From NCBI GenBank assembly GCA_027347805.1, contig DAIEQP010000140.1, forward strand, positions 1 through 7,577: a stretch of 7,577 nucleotides of DNA. Direction: 5' to 3'. Source of the DNA: Ignavibacteria bacterium. Lineage in GTDB: Bacteria; Bacteroidota; Ignavibacteria; Ignavibacteriales; Melioribacteraceae. The position numbers and the translations under genes are program-made. Position 1 is the first letter of the stretch, and the number at the start of each line of letters is the position of its first letter. Below the pieces are notes generated by a model. The model worked only from the letters and a program-made list of their open reading frames with translations. It was not told where the DNA came from and ran no database searches. Below, piece after piece: positions 1 through 5,145 of this stretch.

Positions 1-771
1 CGCAAAACATTTTTTCAGGATCTCCACTGATTCAATTACAGATATTTTTCCGGCCAGTGTATAAACATGTTCACTAAAATTCGCGGTTATTCTTTCACAT
101 AGGATTTTATCTTCTTTTCCGCCGATTAATAAAATTTCACATCCGTTTTTTATTAACAAATCAATCAATTCAACAAAGTATTTCTCAGGATAAACTTTAG
201 TTTGCCAAACTGAACCTGGCGCAACAGCAATAATTTTCTTCTGTGATAAATTTTTTAGTAAATCATCCGTTCTATTTTTTATTTCACCAGGTGTTTTAAG
301 TTCCGGCATTATTTTCCAGTTCTCATTTGTTATATCAAATCCAATGAGTGATAGATTCCTGGCTACTTCATGGATGCTGGAATCATAGCTTATAATTTTT
401 TTATACAAGCCAGATAGTGATGCTGTATTAAATCCGGTGGTATTAATTGCATTTGAAAAAAAAGAAATCAAAGTTGACCGTAATGATCTGTGAGGTGAAT
501 AAACATAAGTAAATTGCTCGCCTCTTATTTTCAAAATCAGCTTAAAAAAACTAATAAGCGATTTATCTTTATTCCTTTTATCAAAAACAATAATTTCATC
601 AACAGATTCCGAATTTTTGAAAACATCTTTTGTTGATGGAATGCAAAGGACCGAAATTTTTGAATTCTTAAAAAGCACCTTGAGCTGCTGAATCATGGGA
701 AGAGTTAAAACTGCATCGCCAAGAAAAGCTGTCTGAATAACAAGAATTTTATTATTGTTTAATACTTCCAC
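1..771 (-). CDS. GT9 heptosyltransferase-like LPS glycosyltransferase, 3' end cut off by window edge
   Basis: I translated this by hand on the minus strand: 257 codons stay open from a GTG at 769-771 to the window edge. The family (glycosyltransferase family 9; WaaC/WaaF/WaaQ relatives) moves ADP-heptose or a related sugar onto the LPS inner core at the cytoplasmic face. Residues 8-23 read KILVIQTAFLGDAVLT, the N-terminal Rossmann strand and Gly-Asp loop of GT9. Residues 182-192 read AVAPGSVWQTK, the typical nucleotide-sugar-domain motif. LLIGGKED (214-221) and LAGKISVIE (239-247) follow as in the family. Full members are about 340 residues, so some 80-90 C-terminal residues are missing. An in-frame TAA two codons upstream makes the GTG the first usable start. 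It overlaps the acyltransferase gene by 13 nt and has no clear Shine-Dalgarno, which suggests translational coupling. The acceptor sugar cannot be told. The family call is secure; the specific heptosyltransferase step is not. Confidence 0.9.
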   Translation of the reverse strand, partial: MEVLNNNKILVIQTAFLGDAVLTLPMIQQLKVLFKNSKISVLCIPSTKDVFKNSESVDEIIVFDKRNKDKSLISFFKLILKIRGEQFTYVYSPHRSLRSTLISFFSNAINTTGFNTASLSGLYKKIISYDSSIHEVARNLSLIGFDITNENWKIMPELKTPGEIKNRTDDLLKNLSQKKIIAVAPGSVWQTKVYPEKYFVELIDLLIKNGCEILLIGGKEDKILCERITANFSEHVYTLAGKISVIESVEILKKCFA

Positions 772-1607
772 AGATTATGCAACCAAAAATATTGTTCAGG
801 ATATTTTCTAATAATTTTTTCGAGAAAATTTGCATACATCTGGTTTAATGCTTTCACACGCTCATCAAAATCTGTTGGTAAACCATCTAGGTTTAATTGC
901 TCCTGGTAAACACGATAATTTTTATCAGGCTGCCTTAGTGCGGCGCCAACAATGACATTACAATTAGTTTTAGCAATAATTGCCGCTGTTCCAATATAAA
1001 ACGAGGTTGGACGTCCAAAAAAGTTTACCCGCTGATTTTCTTCAGGGCCGCGCTGATCGCCGACAACTGCAACAACATTGCCCGATTTTAAGGCTTGAAC
1101 AAGATGTCTTACAGAAACACCAAGCCAAATCATTTTATTGCCATGAACTTCCCTTGCAGTTGTTAACCATTCATTAATAGAATCGTTGCTTTGTTTTTTA
1201 GCAAGAACTTTAAATGGAATTCCAAGATTTAAAGCACCACTTACTGCCGCAACCTCCCAGCTTCCAAGATGCCCGGACCAAAAAATCAATCCTTTCTTTT
1301 CATCAATGATTTTTAATATTTCAGGAACGTCTTCAAAATTTAGAATTTGCTTAAGTTTTTCAGCGCTTAAAAAAGGAAAGCATAAAAATTCCAAAAAAGT
1401 AATTAATATACTCTGATAATTTTTCCGCGCAAGTAATTTGATTTCCTTCTGGGATTTTTCAGGGAATGCAATGGATATATTTTTTATTACGACCGACTTC
1501 CTGATTGGGACCAGGTAGAAAAAAAATAATCCTAAAAAAGCTCCCAATAAACGGGAGCCTTTTAATCCAATTAACTTAAAAAACTTTGAAAATAATTTAA
1601 TGAACAA
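759..1607 (-). CDS. Lipid A late acyltransferase, LpxL/HtrB (LPLAT) family
   Basis: 282 residues, close to the usual 290-310 for the family. Known members are inner-membrane enzymes that add a secondary acyl chain from acyl-ACP to Kdo-lipid A. Visible support: an N-terminal hydrophobic stretch (about 21-34) that would anchor it in the membrane; the catalytic H-x4-E motif as SGHLGSWE with His113 and Glu118; GDQRG (183-187) followed by NFFGRP (195-200), the second conserved block; and the C-terminal YPEQYFWLHNLWK, matching the family's PEQ-W-H-W-K ending. The start is TTG, supported by AGAGAG seven bases upstream and by an in-frame stop just before it. It sits 18 nt after the GWxTD gene and overlaps the GT9 gene by 13 nt, so lipid A acylation and core glycosylation genes are coupled. 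Near its 5' end it carries a terminator-like hairpin and a T8 run. Acyl-chain and position specificity cannot be read from the sequence. Confidence 0.92.
   Translation of the reverse strand: MFIKLFSKFFKLIGLKGSRLLGAFLGLFFFYLVPIRKSVVIKNISIAFPEKSQKEIKLLARKNYQSILITFLEFLCFPFLSAEKLKQILNFEDVPEILKIIDEKKGLIFWSGHLGSWEVAAVSGALNLGIPFKVLAKKQSNDSINEWLTTAREVHGNKMIWLGVSVRHLVQALKSGNVVAVVGDQRGPEENQRVNFFGRPTSFYIGTAAIIAKTNCNVIVGAALRQPDKNYRVYQEQLNLDGLPTDFDERVKALNQMYANFLEKIIRKYPEQYFWLHNLWKY
1534..1563 (-). other. Intragenic terminator-like hairpin with U-tract inside the acyltransferase gene
   Basis: Read on the minus strand, AAAAGGCTCCC, a 7-nt loop and GGGAGCTTTTTT can fold into an 11-bp stem: six GC-rich pairs, one G-U wobble and four A-U pairs. 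The U-rich side runs on as six U. It starts about 45 nt into the coding sequence (codons 15-25). The G-U pair becomes an A-C mismatch on the plus strand, so the structure favours the coding direction. It resembles an intrinsic terminator but lies inside an intact ORF. It could attenuate transcription of the acyltransferase and GT9 genes, or be a by-product of the codons. Confidence 0.4.
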
Positions 1608-1614
1608 AAATTTT

Positions 1615-1620
1615 CTCTCT
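1615..1620 (-). promoter_or_regulatory. Shine-Dalgarno supporting the TTG start of the acyltransferase
   Basis: The minus strand reads AGAGAG here, seven bases before TTG at 1605-1607. An in-frame TAA lies just upstream and the next plausible in-frame start lies well inside the conserved sequence, so this purine-rich site decides the TTG start. Confidence 0.55.
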
Positions 1621-1626
1621 TAAATA

Positions 1627-3006
1627 TTATTGAGTTCTCAGTCTCTGTTCCCAATTATCGTCACGGTATTCGCCCCGCTTTGTTGAATGAAGAAGTTCAT
1701 AATTTCCGAATCCTGTAGGATCGCCAAAAATGAATTGTACGCCTCCTTCAATCTGGTTATAAAACCAAATTTCATGCGGTTTGAAATTAGATTCATTCGG
1801 GAAATAATCTTTAGAATCAGGTTCGCCATAAATAAGCAGAACTCTTCCTCTGTCAGTTAAGTATCCCTGTTTCTTATTTAATTTGAAATGCAGATTTGCA
1901 TATTCAACACGTTTAATATAGTCTTCCTTAAATTCATTTATTGGTGTATTCGGATCATTATCCCTGGTCAACCAGAAATTGTAAAGGAACTGTTGTTTTG
2001 CTTTAAGCGAATCTAGTTTTTTATAACGCGACTGCTCAACATCGGTGGCAATATATCTGGCTTTCGACATCAGGTCATCGCACTCTTCACTTGTCATTAG
2101 TGCAAATTCACTTCCGGATAAACCCAAATTACCGACAGCCAGTTTTTCCGCCCCTGCAATTTTGGGATTGTATAAAAAGAATTTTTTTGTTGAAACATAT
2201 GCAAGTTTTGTTGTTGAATCGATGAGACTTAAATTTAATGTGTAAGCGCCGGAAGGATATTTTGATAAGTTAATTATACCAATTTCTACTACAGAATTTC
2301 CCGCCTGCTTAATTGGTTTGTTTACAAGGTAAATTTGTTTTCCATTACTATTATAAAGTGATTTCTGAAGAATGAATGAAGCACCCATATCTTTCAATTT
2401 CAAGTTGTAAAGTTCGGAGTAAAAGAAAAGTACCGGGCTGTTTTCACTGAATAATGCATTCGGGTTTGGAGTAACTTCAAGTGTATTTTTATAGAAAATT
2501 GATTTCGGGTCCGCATCAGATGTTTTTATTCCTCTTGATAATTCAATATCACTTAAAGAAAATTTATCGCTGCCAAATGGTTTTATAGAGAGATTTTCAT
2601 TAATTATTTTTTTGAAGGCAGGATTTTTAGAATCGTATGCACTCACTTCTAATTTGTATTCACCTTTAGCAACAACAAAAGCCAAAACACCTGCTAAAGA
2701 TTGAACACCGCTTGAATCATTTGGATTGATAACGTGATTTAATTTCCAATTTTTTTTGATGACCAATGAATCTGTTTTCTGATCTTTAAGAATAACCGAA
2801 ACAACAGCTTCTAACTGCGATCCTCCTGCAACTGCAGCAGTCTGCATCCCATCGGGAATCAGCTCATAATATAATTCAAGATAAGTAGCGGTAGAATCAT
2901 AATGAAATCTGGCATAATCCATTTCAAACTTCATTTCACTCTGAGCTGATATTGATAAATTAATCAACAATAAAGTAAATACAATTAATAGTAATGATTT
3001 TTTCAT
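1627..3006 (-). CDS. Exported GWxTD-domain protein of unknown function
   Basis: 459 residues from the preferred ATG at 3006. A longer reading starts at ATG 3024 (465 residues) and forms an ATGA overlap with the upstream stop. I prefer 3006 because GGAG lies six bases before it and it opens directly into a signal peptide (MKKSLLLIVFTLLLINLSISA, cleavage before Gln). In the 465-residue numbering, 30-290 looks like beta-rich extracytoplasmic sequence without a family I can name. The C-terminal 340-460 matches the GWxTD family: FWLTRD (350-355), NEFKEDYIKRVEYAN (363-377), GYLTDRGR (387-394), LLIYGEPD (396-403), EIWFY (418-422) and FIFGD (431-435). The namesake Trp is Tyr388. The domain is known from Ignavibacteria, Bacteroidota and Acidobacteria, and as far as I know it has no established activity. 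The product should be periplasmic or secreted; there is no lipobox. It lies between the YD-repeat gene and the LPS acyltransferase in one operon. Confidence 0.88.
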   Translation of the reverse strand: MKKSLLLIVFTLLLINLSISAQSEMKFEMDYARFHYDSTATYLELYYELIPDGMQTAAVAGGSQLEAVVSVILKDQKTDSLVIKKNWKLNHVINPNDSSGVQSLAGVLAFVVAKGEYKLEVSAYDSKNPAFKKIINENLSIKPFGSDKFSLSDIELSRGIKTSDADPKSIFYKNTLEVTPNPNALFSENSPVLFFYSELYNLKLKDMGASFILQKSLYNSNGKQIYLVNKPIKQAGNSVVEIGIINLSKYPSGAYTLNLSLIDSTTKLAYVSTKKFFLYNPKIAGAEKLAVGNLGLSGSEFALMTSEECDDLMSKARYIATDVEQSRYKKLDSLKAKQQFLYNFWLTRDNDPNTPINEFKEDYIKRVEYANLHFKLNKKQGYLTDRGRVLLIYGEPDSKDYFPNESNFKPHEIWFYNQIEGGVQFIFGDPTGFGNYELLHSTKRGEYRDDNWEQRLRTQ

Positions 3007-3012
3007 CCGTTT

Positions 3013-3016
3013 CTCC
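3013..3016 (-). promoter_or_regulatory. Shine-Dalgarno deciding the inner ATG of the GWxTD gene
   Basis: The minus strand reads GGAG six bases before ATG 3004-3006. It lies inside the first codons of the alternative ATG at 3022-3024, which has no comparable site but overlaps the upstream TGA as ATGA. This favours the inner start; reinitiation at the outer ATG remains possible. Confidence 0.5.
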
Positions 3017-3020
3017 GAAC

Positions 3021-3950
3021 TCATTTTTTGTATTTATAGGTGGAATAAAAAGCTTTTGTATCATCAGATTCATATCTGATAATTTCTTTTATTAGACCAT
3101 CCTTTTGATATGTGAATCCCAGCCGAAATTGTCTTCTGTTAGCCGAAGTATAATATTGATAATCAATAAGGTTTTTATTGTCATCGTATTTATATAGTTT
3201 AAACTCACTTCCTTCTTCAACTTTAATTAGATTACTGGAAGAATCCAGGTAATATTTTTTTAAAGCTCCATTTAAATTTTCACTTTGAAGATTTCCATTG
3301 CTATCGTATTTCAACAAATTCGTTGCCACTGTATCATTTTTTTCATTAGTATAAATAATTTTAGTCAATACTCCATTTTCATAGTTAAATGATTCCTGCA
3401 GATAAAGCTGACCTTTTTCATCAAAATATTTTTTTTGCTGAATTTGTTTTTGGGAGTCATAAAAAAATGTTTGCTTGGTTTTATTTTTTTTTCTGTCAGT
3501 TACATAAATTTTTGCAGTATCCTTGCCTTCATAAAAAATCTCTTTTCGGAATGTCATAAAACCATCCGATTTTTTATTCAGAATTTCGATTAATCTTTGC
3601 TGAGCATTGTATTTCAATTCAACAGACGATCTCACCTGTCCATAACTTGTAATGTCTTCCACTTTAATTAAGTTGCCATTTTTATCGAGATATGAAATTT
3701 CGGAAAGCACTGGTTCTTCCGGAGGATTGCCATTCGGCAGAAAATAACCGGAATATAATTCCCTCGTTTTAATTTTTAGGTTTTTCAGTTTTTGATATTC
3801 AACGGTTTCCCAGTTTGTTTGATTCTTGTTGAAGTAATTAAACAATACCGGCTGAGCAAAAACTTCTGTTAAAAAGGAATTAAGAATAATTCCCAAAATG
3901 ATGACTGAATTTACTTTAAAGAATACATTTGATAATAGCCGATTAAACAT
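3021..3950 (-). CDS. Small exported protein with degenerate YD-like (Rhs-like) repeats, function unknown
   Basis: 309 residues from ATG 3950. An upstream in-frame TTG at 3968 would add six residues but has no ribosome site; GAGG lies 12 nt before the ATG, rather far. The N-terminus is basic, then hydrophobic (VNSVIILGIILNSFLTEVFA, cleavage before Gln-Pro), an export signal. From about residue 90 (TTG numbering) the protein is a run of units of roughly 20-25 residues built on aromatic-Asp-x-x-Gly/Asn-x-Leu: YLDKNGNLIKVE (93-104), FYDSQKQIQ (169-177), YFDEKGQLYL (181-190), KYDSNGNLQ (220-228), YYLDSSSNLIKVE (239-251) and KYDDNKNLIDYQYY (260-273). This is the grammar of YD repeats, which form beta-sheet shells or fibres in Rhs/teneurin proteins. 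It is far too short for an Rhs toxin and has no core DPxG-type cleavage site or toxin tail. Its TGA overlaps the longer GWxTD start, so the two are probably made together. A carbohydrate-binding or envelope role is speculative. Confidence 0.8.
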   Translation of the reverse strand: MFNRLLSNVFFKVNSVIILGIILNSFLTEVFAQPVLFNYFNKNQTNWETVEYQKLKNLKIKTRELYSGYFLPNGNPPEEPVLSEISYLDKNGNLIKVEDITSYGQVRSSVELKYNAQQRLIEILNKKSDGFMTFRKEIFYEGKDTAKIYVTDRKKNKTKQTFFYDSQKQIQQKKYFDEKGQLYLQESFNYENGVLTKIIYTNEKNDTVATNLLKYDSNGNLQSENLNGALKKYYLDSSSNLIKVEEGSEFKLYKYDDNKNLIDYQYYTSANRRQFRLGFTYQKDGLIKEIIRYESDDTKAFYSTYKYKK

Positions 3951-3979
3951 AATTAACAGGAACCTCAATTATTTACGAA

Positions 3980-3997
3980 GAATCTGGAATCTGGAAT
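3980..3997. repeat. Short 7-bp tandem repeat in the leader of the YD-repeat gene
   Basis: The plus strand reads GAATCTG twice plus GAAT, i.e. 2.6 head-to-tail copies of a 7-bp unit. It lies 30-47 nt upstream of the ATG at 3950, in the predicted 5' leader. It is too short to call a regulatory element; it may be replication slippage or a small direct-repeat operator. Confidence 0.5.
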
Positions 3998-4001
3998 GTA
4001 A

Positions 4002-4030
4002 TTTATTCAATTAGCCATAAAATTGTGCAA
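4002..4030 (-). promoter_or_regulatory. Weak promoter candidate for the YD-repeat / GWxTD / LPS operon
   Basis: After the terminator of the preceding unit, the minus strand has TTGCAC (4025-4030), 17 bases, then AATAAA (4002-4007). That fits sigma-70-type spacing with weak box matches, and would put the start of transcription near 3995, about 45 nt before the ATG. No clear TAnnTTTG box of the Bacteroidota type is seen. A promoter is expected here because the unit follows a strong terminator, but the exact boxes are uncertain. Confidence 0.25.
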
Positions 4031-4041
4031 TCGTTTTAGGC

Positions 4042-4074
4042 AAAAAAGAAGCCCTCAAAATGAGGGCTTCTTTT
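4042..4074 (-). terminator. Strong intrinsic terminator after the PorV-family gene
   Basis: On the minus strand a perfect 14-bp stem (AAAAGAAGCCCTCA paired with TGAGGGCTTCTTTT) closes a 3-nt loop and runs into six U. It begins 19 nt after the PorV-family stop codon and ends the secretion unit. The flanking A/T runs make it nearly symmetric, but no plus-strand gene needs it. Confidence 0.92.
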
Positions 4075-4093
4075 AGAATAATGTTGGTTTATG

Positions 4094-5125
4094 TTAGAAA
4101 CCAAATTGAAGAGTGAACACATGGTTTGCACTGAAGAATTTAACATCTCTATAAGCATAGTCAAATTTGAATGCAAGACCACCAAGATCGTAGTTAATAC
4201 CAGCACCAGCTGTTAAACCAGCAATCTGAGAATCTTCAGGCATTGTTTCCATTCCTGAATAACCTGCTCTTACAAAGAACATATTGTTATATGAGTATTC
4301 TAATCCAGCTCTGTATTCATCACCATAGAAGTTGCTGTTTTGAAATACTGCATTAACAATCAAACTGTTCTGAGCATTAATCTTCAAATCGTAACCAAGT
4401 CCTAATTCAAGAGTAGATGGCAATTCAAAAGATGCTGTTTCAATCTTGTAAAGATTGCTTGATCTTTCAAGATCTGAAGCAGTAGCTGTATGATACAATG
4501 AAGTACCATCAAACTGCATTTGTGGACCTAGGTTTTTAATAGCCATTGCAAAGCTTAATCCGTTAATATTACCAAGGTTTTTGTATGTAACGCCAAGGTT
4601 AAATGCAAGACCGGATGCGCTTACAAGGTCTAATTTTTCACTAACATAATTTACAGTTGCACCAACTGAAATACGATCGCTTAACAAACGTGCGTATGTA
4701 AAACCAATTGTTACAAACTGTGGTTTGAAGAATTGTCCGTTTCCATCAGGTTTATCAACTGTTGTGATGGCAATTTCATCCATCGACAAAGTTTTTAAGC
4801 TAAGACCAATGGATCCCAAGCCTTCAATGTTTGTTCCGAATGCAGCATAGCTAACGCCAATATCAGCAATGTAGCTCATCTGTGAGAACATTACTGTTGT
4901 ATTATAGTCAGAACGTGATAATGCTGCAGGATTCCAAAACATACCTTCAACGCCTGAAGCATGTGTCAAGTTTGCACCCGACATAGCAACACCGCGAGCA
5001 CCCACAGGAATTAATAATTCTGTGGCACCTGCAGTTCCGTTTCTATTTCCTCCTCCTGCATATACAACGCCTTGAGCAACCAGGCCAAGTAACAGCAGAA
5101 TGCAGATAAATTTTATTTTTTTCAT
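4094..5125 (-). CDS. PorV/PorQ-family outer-membrane beta-barrel (T9SS-associated)
   Basis: 343 residues with a signal peptide (1-23, ending VVYA before Gly-Gly-Gly). The family's N-terminal block runs from about 30 to 70: GATELLIPVGARGVAMSGA followed by FWNPAALS (63-70), matching the usual IPVGAR-x-x-AMGGA ... WNPAGL pattern. The rest is alternating amphipathic strands typical of a FadL-like barrel, ending in Phe343 (FTLQFGF), the outer-membrane beta-signal. PorV of Porphyromonas gingivalis (about 390 residues) binds T9SS cargo leaving the translocon and carries it to the attachment complex; PorQ is a paralogue. Whether this copy is the core PorV or one of several paralogues cannot be told; its place directly after a T9SS substrate suggests a paralogue serving that substrate. 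GGAG sits eight bases before the ATG. The 20-nt gap to the upstream gene suggests co-transcription. Cys8 lies in the hydrophobic core of the signal peptide and is not in a lipobox. Confidence 0.9.
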   Translation of the reverse strand: MKKIKFICILLLLGLVAQGVVYAGGGNRNGTAGATELLIPVGARGVAMSGANLTHASGVEGMFWNPAALSRSDYNTTVMFSQMSYIADIGVSYAAFGTNIEGLGSIGLSLKTLSMDEIAITTVDKPDGNGQFFKPQFVTIGFTYARLLSDRISVGATVNYVSEKLDLVSASGLAFNLGVTYKNLGNINGLSFAMAIKNLGPQMQFDGTSLYHTATASDLERSSNLYKIETASFELPSTLELGLGYDLKINAQNSLIVNAVFQNSNFYGDEYRAGLEYSYNNMFFVRAGYSGMETMPEDSQIAGLTAGAGINYDLGGLAFKFDYAYRDVKFFSANHVFTLQFGF

Positions 5126-5133
5126 TTTTTAGT

Positions 5134-5140
5134 CTCCTTC
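5134..5140 (-). promoter_or_regulatory. Shine-Dalgarno of the PorV-family gene
   Basis: The minus strand reads GAAGGAG, with its last base eight nt from ATG 5123-5125. It is the best ribosome site in the window and lies in the short gap after the T9SS substrate's stop, so it fixes the start and suggests strong translation. Confidence 0.75.
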
Positions 5141-5145
5141 AATTT

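Noticed and set aside
980..1416. Two plus-strand open frames opposite the acyltransferase gene
   Set aside because: They lie antisense to a well-conserved enzyme gene, have no recognisable motifs or ribosome sites, and are ordinary shadow frames.
1638..2245. Minus-strand frame at 1638-1829 and plus-strand frame at 2045-2245 within the GWxTD gene
   Set aside because: Both overlap conserved or continuous coding sequence in another frame and show no signal peptide, domain or ribosome site of their own.
3021..3950. YD-repeat protein as an Rhs or contact-dependent toxin
   Set aside because: Too short, no conserved Rhs core cleavage motif, no variable toxin tail, and no immunity gene beside it; the next gene is an exported GWxTD protein.
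4094..5125. PorV-family product as a lipoprotein because of Cys8
   Set aside because: Cys8 sits at the start of the hydrophobic core and lacks the L-(A/S)-(G/A)-C context; an ordinary signal peptide ending near residue 23 fits better.
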